The translations under genes were made by a program, and so were the position numbers. Source: Paraglaciecola mesophila KMM 241 (GTDB taxonomy: Bacteria > Pseudomonadota > Gammaproteobacteria > Enterobacterales > Alteromonadaceae). From it: a DNA stretch of 64,000 nucleotides. The stretch is from the NCBI RefSeq assembly GCF_000315015.1, contig NZ_BAEP01000032.1, forward strand, positions 62,001 through 126,000, given 5' to 3'. This document shows positions 47,184 to 56,910 of the stretch, piece after piece. The notes under the pieces are model-generated. The model was not told where the DNA came from. It saw only the letters and a program-made list of their open reading frames with translations, and searched no databases. The stretch's first letter is position 1. Each line of letters starts with the position of its first letter.

Positions 47184-47936
47184 ATGAATACTAGAAAATT
47201 TTATTTCTGCCACACTGCGAAATTATCGGCGTTGCTAGGCGGCCTTATGTTGCTTAACGGATGTTCTAGTGCGCCCAAACCGCAGATTGCCGAAGTGCCA
47301 AACGAGCTCAGTGCACAAGAGTTTCACGATACCATGGCTGAGTTTGAGTACATGAAACCCAGCTTGCAGCGCCTCGCGGCGCTTGAGCCTGAGCTAAAAG
47401 CGCTTATTTCCCAGTTAACTCAAATCGCAGAAGCCGCTGAAATACAAGAAAAGCGAGAGATAGCAGAGGCAACAGCGACGCAAAGCGTTCCAGAAATTGC
47501 CCAGGTCAATCAAACAATGTCAATTGAGCCTAAGCCGGTAAAAGTGCCTGCTAGTAACACAAATAAGTCAATGGCTAGTTCCAATGAGCACGGTACTAAT
47601 AACCTAAGCGCTAAGATGAATAAACATGTAGAAGAGAGTGAGGTGGCAGTTAGTTCTAAAAAAACAGTTAAAGGTCAATACACTCTGCAACTAACAGCCG
47701 TTACGGATAGAAAAAAACTACTAGATTCATGGAGAACGCTGCAAAAAACGTACTCACCTGAATTGGATGATTTGCAGGCTATATACCAAGAAATAGAATT
47801 GTCTGGTGTAACTTTCTATCGCATCAAAGCGGGCTATTATTCGTCTGAGCAACAGGCAAAAAAAGGTTGTTCTTCACTCAAAAAGCTAGGAGCAAATTGT
47901 ATCGTGAGTAATAACAGCGGCTTGAGTGTTATTTGA
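47184..47936 (+). CDS. SPOR-domain lipoprotein
   Basis: A 250-residue lipoprotein: lipobox LLNGC (Cys at 27), helical segment 45-90 including KPSLQRLAALEPELKALISQ, low-complexity linker about 95-160, and a C-terminal SPOR domain about 168-245 (QYTLQLTAVTDRKKLLDSW ... FYRIKAGYYSSEQQAKKGC). SPOR domains bind peptidoglycan stripped of stem peptides. It starts 19 nt after the usher-like gene, so the two are co-transcribed. Its helical segment matches residues 64-91 of the third FlgO lipoprotein with 11 of 28 identities and no gaps, by eye. A role in anchoring or localising the secretion complex is inferred. Confidence 0.82.
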   Translation: MNTRKFYFCHTAKLSALLGGLMLLNGCSSAPKPQIAEVPNELSAQEFHDTMAEFEYMKPSLQRLAALEPELKALISQLTQIAEAAEIQEKREIAEATATQSVPEIAQVNQTMSIEPKPVKVPASNTNKSMASSNEHGTNNLSAKMNKHVEESEVAVSSKKTVKGQYTLQLTAVTDRKKLLDSWRTLQKTYSPELDDLQAIYQEIELSGVTFYRIKAGYYSSEQQAKKGCSSLKKLGANCIVSNNSGLSVI

Positions 47937-48064
47937 AGGAGCGGCTTAAGCAATCGCTAAGGACTATAATTACAGCGTCCCTGTTGTTTAGTAACTGTAT
48001 TTCTCTATCAACTTTCGTGTTTTTTTGTTAATTTACGGGCAAATTTCCGGTACAAGAGAACGTT

Positions 48065-48514
48065 ATGTTTTGTCCCTTCTGTTCTATCCAAGAAACCAAG
48101 GTGATTGACTCTCGCTTAGTGGCTGATGGGCATCAAGTGCGCCGTCGTCGTGAATGTACTATGTGTAAAGAGCGTTTCACTACTTTTGAAATGGCTGAGT
48201 TGGTCATGCCTCGCGTGGTCAAGCGTGATGGCTCTCGTGAGCCGTTTAACGAGGATAAGCTGCGCGCTGGTTTGCAACGCGCCCTTGAAAAACGCCCCGT
48301 AAGCACCGAACAAGTCGAGCAGTGTATCAGTAGGCTTAAATCGGCTATGCGCGCCACAGGTGAGCGTGAAATTACCAGTGAATACTTGGGCAATCTAATT
48401 ATGGATGCCCTTAAAGAACTCGATAAAGTCGCTTACGTGCGCTTTGCTTCTGTGTACCGCTCGTTTGAAGATATTCGCGAATTTGGCGAAGAAATCGCTC
48501 GTTTGGGTGACTAA
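48065..48514 (+). CDS. nrdR: Transcriptional repressor NrdR
   Basis: A 149-residue zinc-ribbon/ATP-cone regulator of ribonucleotide reductase genes. Seen: four zinc cysteines (CPFC at 3-6 and CTMC at 31-34) with RRRREC between, and the ATP-cone with [20 protein letters not shown] at about 50-69. It senses dATP/ATP and represses nrd operons. It is followed 58 bp later by ribD, the usual gammaproteobacterial arrangement. Confidence 0.97.
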   Translation: MFCPFCSIQETKVIDSRLVADGHQVRRRRECTMCKERFTTFEMAELVMPRVVKRDGSREPFNEDKLRAGLQRALEKRPVSTEQVEQCISRLKSAMRATGEREITSEYLGNLIMDALKELDKVAYVRFASVYRSFEDIREFGEEIARLGD

Positions 48515-48572
48515 CATGCCGAATGATTCCCGTTTTTCCTGTGCCCTCGAGTTAAATTAATAAGGTTGTAGA

Positions 48573-49691
48573 GTGACGCAATTCTCTGCGCTAGACGCAA
48601 AAATGATGGCTTTGGCCATCCGTTTGGCTGAAAAAGGTCAATACACGACTTCGCCTAATCCCAATGTGGGCTGTGTTATCATTGACGCCCAAGGCAATAT
48701 TGTCGGCCAAGGCTGGCATCAAAAGGCCGGTACTCCTCACGCTGAAATTCACGCTATTGCCCAAGCGGGTGAGCGCACCAAAGGCGCTACCGCTTACGTC
48801 ACATTAGAGCCGTGCAATCATCACGGTCGCACAGGCCCGTGCTCTGAAGCATTATTAAAAGCAGGGGTAAAACGTGTTGTTGCCGCCATGGTTGACCCAA
48901 ACCCACTTGTGGCGGGCAGTGGTTTACAAAAACTCTGTGACGCCGGCGTTGCAGTCAGCAGTGGTCTTCTTGAGCGTGAAGCGATGGCGCTCAACCTTGG
49001 TTTTATTAAGCGCATGAAAACCGGCATGCCTTGGGTCACCGTTAAACTGGCATCAAGCTTAGATGGTAAAACCGCATTAAATAATGGTGAAAGCCAGTGG
49101 ATTACTGGGCCCTTAGCCCGTGAAGATGTGCAACGCCACCGGGCGCAGAGTTGCGCGATATTATCGGGCTCGGGCACGGTTTTGGCGGATAACCCTTCAT
49201 TGAATGTGCGTTACAGCGAATTGGGTTTTGCCAAGAATGAGATAGCAGAAGTGAATTTACGCCTACCTGTGCGAGTTTTGCTCGATGGGCGCAACCAGAT
49301 GCGCCCCGACCTGCATTTATTTTCCTTATCGTCACCTATTGTAATTATCAATAGCCAGCCAAATACAGCTGAATTTCCAGACCATGTTGAGCAATATCAA
49401 GCCCATTCGAACGGTGCGCAGCTTGACCTGCACGATGTGATAAAACACCTTGGCGAGCGTGGCTTTAATCAAATATGGGTCGAAGCAGGGGCTAAGCTTG
49501 CAGGGGCCTTATTGCAGAATAAATTAATAGATGAATTGATTTTGTACCAAGCGCCCAAATTACTAGGGGATAAAGGCCGAGATTTATTTGCTGTAGACGA
49601 ATTAACCCAAATGCAGCAAGCTTTTGAATTACAATGGCAGGATGTACGTCAAGTCGGCCCTGATTTAAAGCTGACGGCGCGCTTCACATAA
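48573..49691 (+). CDS. ribD: Bifunctional riboflavin deaminase/reductase RibD
   Basis: A 372-residue enzyme for steps two and three of riboflavin synthesis. The N-terminal cytidine-deaminase-like domain shows the zinc site HAEIHAI and PCNHHGRTGPC (about 50-90); the C-terminal reductase domain begins near WVTVKLASSLDGKTAL (about 150) and ends around LILYQAPKLLGDKGRDLF. Start GTG 48573 follows AAGGTTGTAGA. It lies between nrdR and ribE. Confidence 0.97.
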   Translation: MTQFSALDAKMMALAIRLAEKGQYTTSPNPNVGCVIIDAQGNIVGQGWHQKAGTPHAEIHAIAQAGERTKGATAYVTLEPCNHHGRTGPCSEALLKAGVKRVVAAMVDPNPLVAGSGLQKLCDAGVAVSSGLLEREAMALNLGFIKRMKTGMPWVTVKLASSLDGKTALNNGESQWITGPLAREDVQRHRAQSCAILSGSGTVLADNPSLNVRYSELGFAKNEIAEVNLRLPVRVLLDGRNQMRPDLHLFSLSSPIVIINSQPNTAEFPDHVEQYQAHSNGAQLDLHDVIKHLGERGFNQIWVEAGAKLAGALLQNKLIDELILYQAPKLLGDKGRDLFAVDELTQMQQAFELQWQDVRQVGPDLKLTARFT

Positions 49692-49837
49692 TTTACTACC
49701 CACGCCAAGTAATCCTTACATAAAGACGATAACGGGCGCGTTTGATATAAGTAGTCCGTTTAACCTAGCCTGTTCGTTTGAAATCAGCGCGAAGTTTATA
49801 AGCAGATTACACAGTTTAATATGAGTGAAAAGACATT

Positions 49838-50473
49838 ATGTTTACCGGAATAATTGAAGATGTGGGGTACATCGAAACCTTAACCCCAACGGGCGATGAC
49901 ATTCGTTTGCGCATACGGGTAAATAAACTGGATATGTCAGATGTAGCCCTTGGCGACAGTATCGCCAATAACGGTGTATGTTTAACCGTGGTAGACATGA
50001 ACTCGAGCGGTTTTAGTGCTGACGTGTCGCACGAGACCATCAAGCGCAGCGGTTTTGCCGATTATAAAGCCGGTAGCAAGGTAAACTTAGAAAAGGCCAT
50101 GTTACCGACATCGCGCTTTGGTGGGCACATTGTCAGCGGACATGTTGATGGTGTGGGGGAAGTGGTTTCCGTCAACCCTGTTGGGCGTTACGTGGAAATT
50201 TGGGTGCAAGCCCCAAAAGACTTAGCCCGTTACTTAGCGGAAAAAGGCTCCATCACAGTGGATGGTGTCAGCTTGACAGTGAATGCTGTAGAGGGTGCCA
50301 AATTTTTGATTACCCTTATTCCCCACAGCCTGCAAGAAACCATTATTGGTGGCTACAAGAAGGGTACTAAAATTAATTTGGAAGTGGACGTGGTTGCCCG
50401 TTACCTAGAGCGTTTAATGCTTGGTGACAAAGCCGCTGAAACAGGCCAACAAAAATCAGCATGGCTTTTTTAG
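49838..50473 (+). CDS. ribE: Riboflavin synthase alpha subunit
   Basis: A 211-residue lumazine-binding protein that dismutates two 6,7-dimethyl-8-ribityllumazine molecules to riboflavin. The internal duplication is clear: MFTGIIEDVG start with GDSIANNGVCLTVVD in the first half and AEKGSITVDGVSLTVNAV in the second. It follows ribD after 146 bp; I saw no FMN riboswitch in that gap or before ribBX. Confidence 0.97.
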   Translation: MFTGIIEDVGYIETLTPTGDDIRLRIRVNKLDMSDVALGDSIANNGVCLTVVDMNSSGFSADVSHETIKRSGFADYKAGSKVNLEKAMLPTSRFGGHIVSGHVDGVGEVVSVNPVGRYVEIWVQAPKDLARYLAEKGSITVDGVSLTVNAVEGAKFLITLIPHSLQETIIGGYKKGTKINLEVDVVARYLERLMLGDKAAETGQQKSAWLF

Positions 50474-50590
50474 CCGAAAACGGTTTTTTACGCTAGGACA
50501 CATGCTGAGAAATAAAGGTGTGCTTTAGCACACAATGACATTTGCAGATAACTGCTCATTTAGGACACAACCAAAAAGAATCACAATATT

Positions 50591-51688
50591 ATGGCAATGA
50601 ACACAACAGCAGAAATTATCGAAGACATTCGTCTTGGCAAAATGGTTATCTTGATGGATGACGAAGATCGTGAAAACGAAGGCGATTTAATCATGGCCGC
50701 TGAGTGCGTGACTCCAAAAGACATTAACTTTATGGTGACTCACGCTCGGGGGTTGGTTTGTTTGCCCATGACAGCAGAGCGTTGTAAACGTTTGAATCTG
50801 CCTTTGATGGTGGACAACAACGGTGCGCAGTTCTCTACTAACTTCACGGTATCAATCGAAGCGCGTGAAGGGGTCACCACGGGTATTTCTGCTGCGGATC
50901 GTGCGCGCACTATTTTAGCGGCAGTTGCTGCGGATGCCACGGCCAACGATATTGTGCAACCAGGGCATATATTTCCCCTTATCGCTAAAGAAGGTGGGGT
51001 GTTAAACCGCGCTGGGCATACAGAAGCCGGTGTTGATTTACCGCGTTTAGCTGGCTTGGAGCCTGCCTCTGTTATCGTTGAAATACTTAACGAAGACGGC
51101 ACCATGGCCCGTGGCCCTGAGTTACAAGAATTTGCTAAAAAGCATGATCTTAAAATTGGCACTATCGCTGATTTGATTGAGTATCGTAACCTAAATGAAA
51201 CCACCATCGAGCAAGTGGCAAAATGCAAATTGCCGACTGAGTACGGTGAGTTCGATTTGGTGACCTTTAAAGACTCGATTGATAACCAAGTGCATTTCGC
51301 ATTGAGCAAAGGCGATATTACCCCTGATGAACCAACGTTGGTGCGTGTACATTTGCACAATACTTTGAGTGATTTGCTGGGTTCAGAGCGCGCTATCGAG
51401 CGCAGCATGAATTTGCCTCAGGCGCTAAAACGTATTGCCGCTGAAGGTGGTGTATTGGTTTTACTGGGTAAAGACGAAGATTTACTGACGCAAGTGAAAC
51501 AGTTTGAAGCCGAAGATAACGGCGAAAAGCCTGTTGGCGCAGCATGGAGCGGCACATCCCGCACTGTGGGTGTCGGCAGTCAAATACTTGCCAGCCTAGG
51601 CGTTAAGAAAATGCGTTTGTTAAGTCGACCTAAAAAATACCATGCCTTGTCGGGATATGGCCTAGAAGTGGTTGAATACGTAGATTAG
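50591..51688 (+). CDS. ribB: RibBX: DHBP synthase with degenerate GTP cyclohydrolase II-like domain
   Basis: A 365-residue protein. The N-terminal 200 residues are 3,4-dihydroxy-2-butanone-4-phosphate synthase: [20 protein letters not shown] near 20-39 and [16 protein letters not shown] near 139. The C-terminal half resembles GTP cyclohydrolase II, but where active enzymes have zinc cysteines (HSECLTGD...CDCG type) this has [20 protein letters not shown], with no cysteine. It should therefore make only the butanone phosphate, as described for RibBX variants of Proteobacteria. A true RibA must be elsewhere. ATG 50591 chosen; M3 is also possible. Confidence 0.93.
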   Translation: MAMNTTAEIIEDIRLGKMVILMDDEDRENEGDLIMAAECVTPKDINFMVTHARGLVCLPMTAERCKRLNLPLMVDNNGAQFSTNFTVSIEAREGVTTGISAADRARTILAAVAADATANDIVQPGHIFPLIAKEGGVLNRAGHTEAGVDLPRLAGLEPASVIVEILNEDGTMARGPELQEFAKKHDLKIGTIADLIEYRNLNETTIEQVAKCKLPTEYGEFDLVTFKDSIDNQVHFALSKGDITPDEPTLVRVHLHNTLSDLLGSERAIERSMNLPQALKRIAAEGGVLVLLGKDEDLLTQVKQFEAEDNGEKPVGAAWSGTSRTVGVGSQILASLGVKKMRLLSRPKKYHALSGYGLEVVEYVD

Positions 51689-51713
51689 CGAAATATAGTC
51701 AATTACAAACTCT

Positions 51714-51744
51714 AAAAAAACGCCTGCTTTTCAGGCGTTTTTTT
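51714..51744 (+). terminator. Rho-independent terminator after ribBX
   Basis: AACGCCTG (51719-51726) and CAGGCGTT (51732-51739) form an 8-bp stem extended by an A-run on the left and seven T residues on the right; it could work in both directions. It separates ribBX from ribH. Confidence 0.9.
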
Positions 51745-51860
51745 GTTTAGGCAGCCATCTCATATTTGATTTATATCTCGAGGCAAGGTTATTTCTTCAT
51801 TATAACTTCCCGGAAGCCTATGGCGGCAATGACTATTTTATAAACAGCGCATTAAGCTGT

Positions 51861-51888
51861 TTGGGATCATATGGTGCTGTGCTATAAT
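51861..51888 (+). promoter_or_regulatory. Sigma70-type promoter of ribH-nusB
   Basis: TTGGGA (51861-51866) and a perfect TATAAT (51883-51888) are 16 bp apart, about 35 nt before the ribH ATG and after the ribBX terminator. Confidence 0.6.
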
Positions 51889-51922
51889 ACGCGCCATTTT
51901 TTATAGATAAGGCTTACTAGGC

Positions 51923-52399
51923 ATGAATATCATTGAAGGTAATATTCGCGCAACAGGCAAAAAATTTGCGTTGGTTGTGTCACGTTTCAACAGTTTTGTT
52001 GTTGAGAGTTTGGTTGAAGGCGCATTAGATACACTTGAGCGTCACGGTGAAGTAAACAGCCAAGATATCACTTTGGTTCGCGTACCTGGTGCATACGAGT
52101 TGCCTATCGCGGCTAAAAAGCTAGCGGAAAAAGGGACCTTTGATGGGATCATCGCTTTAGGCGCTGTAATCCGTGGCGGTACGCCACACTTCGAATTTGT
52201 TGCTGGCGAATGCAACAAGGGCTTAGCTCAAGTTTCACTCGAATTTGGTATTCCAGTTTCGTTTGGTGTTATTACCACCGACAGTATCGAGCAGGCTATT
52301 GAGCGCTCTGGTACTAAAGCAGGAAACAAAGGTGCTGAAGCGGCACTAGGTGCTCTTGAAATGGTTAACGTTATGGCCAATATCGAAGGGGCAGAGTAG
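51923..52399 (+). CDS. ribH: 6,7-dimethyl-8-ribityllumazine synthase
   Basis: A 158-residue capsid-forming enzyme that condenses the ribityl-pyrimidine with the butanone phosphate made by RibBX. Seen: [35 protein letters not shown], the [17 protein letters not shown] catalytic segment with His, and [17 protein letters not shown]. Typical length. nusB begins with the next base. Confidence 0.97.
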   Translation: MNIIEGNIRATGKKFALVVSRFNSFVVESLVEGALDTLERHGEVNSQDITLVRVPGAYELPIAAKKLAEKGTFDGIIALGAVIRGGTPHFEFVAGECNKGLAQVSLEFGIPVSFGVITTDSIEQAIERSGTKAGNKGAEAALGALEMVNVMANIEGAE

Positions 52400-52822
52400 G
52401 TGAAACCAGCAGCCCGTCGTAAAGCCAGAGAGTTAGCGGTTCAAGCCGTTTACTCATGGCAGATGTCAAAAAATCCACTTGACCAGATAGAACTCAGCAT
52501 TGTCACTAGTAACAATATGCAAGACGTAGATACCGAGTACTTTCTAGAGTTGTTGCGCGCCGTTGTGCGCAAAACAGCCGAGCTGGACGCAAAAATCAAA
52601 CCTTATTTGGGGCGTTTACCGGAAGAGCTTGATCCTGTTGAAAAAGCTATTTTACGACTGGCTACTTACGAACTTGTTGAGCGTATTGATGTCCCTTATA
52701 AAGTGGTCATTAATGAGGCCATTGAGCTTGCCAAGTCGTTTGGTGCTGAAGAGAGCCACAAGTTTGTGAATGGGGTGCTTGATAAAGCCATAAAAACCCT
52801 TCGTAAACACGAGTTGTCATAA
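52400..52822 (+). CDS. nusB: Transcription antitermination factor NusB
   Basis: A 140-residue all-helical RNA-binding protein that binds boxA with NusE in rRNA antitermination. Seen: [18 protein letters not shown] at the N-terminus and [18 protein letters not shown]...[11 protein letters not shown] at the C-terminus. Start GTG 52400 abuts the ribH stop, indicating coupling; GAGTAGG within the ribH end may serve as ribosome-binding site. Confidence 0.96.
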   Translation: MKPAARRKARELAVQAVYSWQMSKNPLDQIELSIVTSNNMQDVDTEYFLELLRAVVRKTAELDAKIKPYLGRLPEELDPVEKAILRLATYELVERIDVPYKVVINEAIELAKSFGAEESHKFVNGVLDKAIKTLRKHELS

Positions 52823-52893
52823 AAGATCGTTATATTTTAGGGAGTTACACAGGCCGTGTATTCCCTTTAATCTTAGAGTTTTAAAATAAAAAT

Positions 52894-53904
52894 GTGAAAG
52901 AATTTTCTTTAATCGATACCTATTTTCGCGATGTGAGTTTTCAGCGCAAGGATGTGTTGTTAGGCATAGGCGATGATTGCGCTATTACCCAAATTCCAGC
53001 TGGTCAAGCCCTTGCCACCACGACTGATACCCTAGTAAGCGGTGTGCACTTCTTACCTGACGCTGACCCTAAAGCCATTGCCCAAAAAGCCATTGCGGTA
53101 AATTTGAGTGACTTGGCAGCCATGGGCGCTGAGCCTGCTTGGTTGAGTTTGTCTTTGTCTTTACCTAACGTTGATGAGCAGTGGCTTAAGGCGTTCTCTG
53201 AAGGATTTAAAGAGCTCACTGAGTATTACTCAGTTCAGCTTATTGGCGGCGATACGGTGCAAGGTCCACTGGCTATCACCATTACCGCACAAGGTTTTGT
53301 GGCCGCGGATCAGGCATTGAAGCGCTCTGGTGCTAAACCCGGTGATTTCGTTTATGTGACGGGCTCATTAGGGGATGCTGGCTTAGGGCTAGATATTCTG
53401 CTTAATCATGCTGAGGTTCAAAGTACCGAGCACAGTGAGTTCTTGCTAAGACGTTTGCATTATCCAACACCAAGAGTGTTTGCTGGCACTAGTTTACGTC
53501 GAGTGGCTAGTGCCTGTATCGATATCTCTGATGGTTTATTGGCCGATATTAAGCATATATTAAATGCATCCCAATGTGGGGCGTGCTTGCAACTTGATAA
53601 GCTGCCTTTATCCAAAGCGATGCTCGAGTCCGTAGATCGGGATGCCGCATTTCATTACGCTTTGAGTTCTGGTGATGACTACGAGCTTCTGTTTACTGTG
53701 AGTGAAGAGCAAAAAAACAACGTGGAGCGTGTGTTAGCCTGCAGCAATGTGCCAGCAACCTGCATCGGCCAAATTAATGGTGCGGTTGGCAAAATTGATC
53801 TGAAACATAATGATGAAAGTTATGCATACAGCCAAACGGGGTTTGAACACTTCAATTCAGCTGAATTAACGAAAGAACAATCTAACCAGGCTAAGCGAGC
53901 ATAA
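52894..53904 (+). CDS. thiL: Thiamine-monophosphate kinase
   Basis: A 336-residue PurM-like kinase that phosphorylates thiamine phosphate to thiamine diphosphate. Seen: VLLGIGDDCAI (metal-binding Asp residues), TTDTLVSGVHF, NLSDLAAMGAEPAWLSLSLS, GGDTVQGPL and DISDGLLADIKHIL. Start is GTG 52894. It ends in a TAATG overlap with pgpA and follows nusB by 71 bp. Confidence 0.95.
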   Translation: MKEFSLIDTYFRDVSFQRKDVLLGIGDDCAITQIPAGQALATTTDTLVSGVHFLPDADPKAIAQKAIAVNLSDLAAMGAEPAWLSLSLSLPNVDEQWLKAFSEGFKELTEYYSVQLIGGDTVQGPLAITITAQGFVAADQALKRSGAKPGDFVYVTGSLGDAGLGLDILLNHAEVQSTEHSEFLLRRLHYPTPRVFAGTSLRRVASACIDISDGLLADIKHILNASQCGACLQLDKLPLSKAMLESVDRDAAFHYALSSGDDYELLFTVSEEQKNNVERVLACSNVPATCIGQINGAVGKIDLKHNDESYAYSQTGFEHFNSAELTKEQSNQAKRA

Positions 53905-54392
53905 TGGACAGGCATATTCGTAAGCGCGTTTCACTAGCCAACCCCATTCACTTTCTAGCCTTGGGGTTTGGCAGTGGTTTAGCGCCAAAAGCGCCCGGCA
54001 CGTTTGGTACGATAGCGGCTGTTCCATTGGTGTGTTTGCTTGCTTATAGCACTACGCTAACAGGCTATTTGCTGGTCACTTTGATAGCCTCAGTCATTGG
54101 CATATGGTTATGTGGTAGAACAGCCAAAGACATGATGGTGCATGATGATTCATCCATAGTATGGGATGAAATTGCAGGTTTGCTTATCACTATGATAGCC
54201 GTACCGCTAAGTTGGCAAACATTGCTGCTCGGTTTTGTTCTGTTTCGTATTTTCGATATCTTAAAGCCTTGGCCGATCAGTTATTTAGATGCGCGGGTAC
54301 ATGGCGGATTTGGCATTATGATTGACGATATTTTAGCGGGCTTGTTTGCCTTGATTCTGATGCACATCACGCTGTATTTTGGCTGGCTATAG
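53904..54392 (+). CDS. pgpA: Phosphatidylglycerophosphatase A
   Basis: A 162-residue inner-membrane protein that dephosphorylates phosphatidylglycerol phosphate. Seen: FLALGFGSGLAPKAPGTFGT near 12-31, the catalytic IVWDEIAGLLITM, and FRIFDILKPWPISYLDARVHGGFGIMIDD. Four membrane segments. It overlaps the thiL stop by one base, the common gammaproteobacterial order. Confidence 0.96.
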   Translation: MDRHIRKRVSLANPIHFLALGFGSGLAPKAPGTFGTIAAVPLVCLLAYSTTLTGYLLVTLIASVIGIWLCGRTAKDMMVHDDSSIVWDEIAGLLITMIAVPLSWQTLLLGFVLFRIFDILKPWPISYLDARVHGGFGIMIDDILAGLFALILMHITLYFGWL

Positions 54393-54480
54393 CTGTTTCT
54401 GAACGTTATTGTTATGCACGCTAACGCTTCACTCTCTTTGTTATTTATTCTTTGTTGTTTTTTATTCGAAAAGGTACTCC

Positions 54481-54924
54481 ATGAAAATCTGGGTTGATGC
54501 GGACGCGTGTCCCGTTCTTGTGAAACAAATCTTGTTTAAAGCGGCGCAGCGCACTCAAGTTGAAATGACCTTGGTGGCAAACCAACACATTCCTGTACCG
54601 CCTGATAAAAACATTACCAGTATTCAGGTACAAAGTGGCTTTGACGTGGCTGATGATTATATTGTTGAGCAATGCGTAGCGAACGACTTGGTGATCACCG
54701 CTGACATACCGCTTGCCGCAGAGGTCATTGCTAAGGGCGCTCATGCGCTCAACCCACGTGGCGAGCTTTACACCAAAGAAAGTATCGGTAGCATATTGAA
54801 TATTCGTGACTTCATGGACACCATGCGCAGCAGCGGCGTTCAAACAGGTGGTCCGGGCGCTTATGGCAACAAAGAGAAACAAGCGTTTGCCAATAATCTA
54901 GATAGACTACTGGCTCAGCGATAG
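54481..54924 (+). CDS. YaiI/YqxD family (UPF0178, DUF188) protein
   Basis: A 147-residue cytoplasmic protein of the DUF188 family, which has a PIN-like fold. Seen: [18 protein letters not shown] start with conserved acidic residues, [19 protein letters not shown]-like core ([20 protein letters not shown]), and the C-terminal [15 protein letters not shown]. Molecular function is not established for the family. ATG 54481 follows AAAAGGTACTCC and gives the family N-terminus; a longer frame from 54409 has no support. It lies 88 bp after pgpA. Confidence 0.9.
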   Translation: MKIWVDADACPVLVKQILFKAAQRTQVEMTLVANQHIPVPPDKNITSIQVQSGFDVADDYIVEQCVANDLVITADIPLAAEVIAKGAHALNPRGELYTKESIGSILNIRDFMDTMRSSGVQTGGPGAYGNKEKQAFANNLDRLLAQR

Positions 54925-54999
54925 GTTTTGGGTGGCCAATCGTATGGCCGCTCTTAGCTCTACTCAGAAGCAGTAAAGCGGCTCTGCAACAGCGGGCTT

Positions 55000-56865
55000 T
55001 TATTGCGCTAAGAAAGCTTGCGCTTTAGCGATAATCCCCGCGTCATCCATTCCAATTTCAGCATACATCTCAGTTTGGGTGCCCTGCATTATAAACTCAT
55101 CAGGCAAACCGATTTGCAGTAAGCGGCTGGTGTGAACTGTGCTCAGTAGGTATTCAGCCACCGCGCCGCCAGCACCACCTGTGGTTGCGCCATCTTCAAG
55201 GGTAATAAGCAGTTCATGATCTTTGGCTACATTGGTCACCGCTTCAGTATCCAGGGGCTTGACGAAGCGCATATCAATCACAGTGGCATTGAGTACTTCA
55301 GCGGCTTTTTCTGCGTAAGGCAGTAACACGCCAAAATTCAAGATAGCGACTTTTTCGCCTTGGCGTATGGTTCTGCTTTTACCAATTTCTAATGCTTGCA
55401 TGCTGTTATCGGGTTTAACACCTGTACCTGAGCCTCTTGGGTATCTGACTGCTGCGGGTTTGTTCAGCTTGTGCCCTGTGTAGAGCATTTGGCGACATTC
55501 ATTTTCATCCGCCGGTGTCATGATAACCATGTTCGGAATACAGCGTAAAAACGGGATATCGTATGCGCCTTGGTGCGTTGGCCCGTCAGCACCCACTAAA
55601 CCTGCGCGGTCAATAGCAAACAACACGGGTAAGTTTTGCAAAGCCACATCGTGGATCAGCTGATCGTATGCGCGCTGCAAAAACGTCGAGTAAATAGCCA
55701 CTACGGCATTTTGGCCTTCTTTAGCAAGGCCCGCTGCGAATGTCACCGCATGTTGCTCGGCAATGGCAACATCAAAGTATTGTTCTGGGAATTTTTGTGA
55801 AAACTCCACCATACCTGAGCCTTCGCGCATGGCAGGTGTAACGGCCATCAAGTTAGGGTCTTGCTGTGCCATGTCACACAACCAACGGCCGAATATGTTT
55901 GAAAACGTTGGATCGCTCGGCGCAGCCTTAGGCAAACCATCAGCTGATGGGTTGAATTTCGGAACGGCATGAAATTTAATCGGGTCTTTCTCGGCTAGCT
56001 CATAGCCTTTGCCTTTTTTGGTGACCACGTGCAGAATTTGCGCCCCTTTGATGTTGCGCATGTTTTTCAATGTGTCGACCACACCGTTTACATCGTGACC
56101 ATCAATCGGCCCAATGTAATTAAACCCTAATTCTTCGAAGATGGTGCCAGGTACTACCATGCCTTTGATATGTTCTTCGGCGCGGCTGGCGAACTCTTTG
56201 ATAGGTGGAACACTACTGAGCAGTTTCTTGCCACCGTCACGAATAGAGTTAAAGAAGTTACCTGTGAGCAATCGAGCTAGGTGACTGTTTAATGCCCCTA
56301 CGTTTTCTGAAATCGACATCTCGTTATCATTTAAAATAACCAGCATGTCTTTGTCTATATCACCGCCATGGTTTAGCGCTTCAAATGCCATACCTGCGGT
56401 CATTGCGCCATCACCGATAACGGCAACGACCTTTCTACCCAACGCTTCTTTTTCGGCAGCAACGGCCATGCCCACCGCAGCGCTGATGGAGGTAGATGAA
56501 TGACCTACAGCAAAGGTATCGTACTCACTTTCATTCGGCCAAGGGAAAGGGTGCAAACCGTTCTTTTGACGAATTGTAGGCATACGATCACGACGACCCG
56601 TTAAAATTTTATGAGGGTAAGCTTGATGACCCACATCCCAGATAAGGCGGTCAAACGGAGTGTTATAAACATAATGCAGGGCGACGGTTAACTCGACGGT
56701 GCCCAACCCAGAGGCAAAGTGACCACTACTTTGGCTTACGCTAGTCAGTAAGTATTGACGTAATTCTTTGGCAACTTGCTTTAGTTTATCTTGAGGAAGC
56801 TCGCGCAATTGCTCGGGCGTGTCCGCTAAAGCCAGAAGCGGGTAGTGGGCTAAATCCAGGGTCAT
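55000..56865 (-). CDS. dxs: 1-deoxy-D-xylulose-5-phosphate synthase
   Basis: A 621-residue thiamine-diphosphate enzyme making DXP from pyruvate and glyceraldehyde-3-phosphate, the first step of the MEP isoprenoid route. Seen: [20 protein letters not shown], the TPP/Mg motif [18 protein letters not shown] ... [30 protein letters not shown] with the catalytic Glu, and a C-terminal transketolase-like domain. Its cofactor comes from ThiL, encoded nearby. It follows ispA on the minus strand after 45 bp. Confidence 0.97.
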   Translation of the reverse strand: MTLDLAHYPLLALADTPEQLRELPQDKLKQVAKELRQYLLTSVSQSSGHFASGLGTVELTVALHYVYNTPFDRLIWDVGHQAYPHKILTGRRDRMPTIRQKNGLHPFPWPNESEYDTFAVGHSSTSISAAVGMAVAAEKEALGRKVVAVIGDGAMTAGMAFEALNHGGDIDKDMLVILNDNEMSISENVGALNSHLARLLTGNFFNSIRDGGKKLLSSVPPIKEFASRAEEHIKGMVVPGTIFEELGFNYIGPIDGHDVNGVVDTLKNMRNIKGAQILHVVTKKGKGYELAEKDPIKFHAVPKFNPSADGLPKAAPSDPTFSNIFGRWLCDMAQQDPNLMAVTPAMREGSGMVEFSQKFPEQYFDVAIAEQHAVTFAAGLAKEGQNAVVAIYSTFLQRAYDQLIHDVALQNLPVLFAIDRAGLVGADGPTHQGAYDIPFLRCIPNMVIMTPADENECRQMLYTGHKLNKPAAVRYPRGSGTGVKPDNSMQALEIGKSRTIRQGEKVAILNFGVLLPYAEKAAEVLNATVIDMRFVKPLDTEAVTNVAKDHELLITLEDGATTGGAGGAVAEYLLSTVHTSRLLQIGLPDEFIMQGTQTEMYAEIGMDDAGIIAKAQAFLAQ

Positions 56866-56910
56866 GAGGTACGTTTCTACTATTATTATTTGATGATGTA
56901 TCGTTCGTAA

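Noticed and set aside
49692-50590. Search for an FMN riboswitch around ribE and ribBX
   Set aside because: No conserved RFN-element segments were seen in either gap; only a small GTGTGC-TTTA-GCACAC hairpin at 50518-50533.
50740-51408. 222-codon frame antisense to ribBX
   Set aside because: It is fully antisense to a conserved gene; its openness follows from codon use of the real frame.
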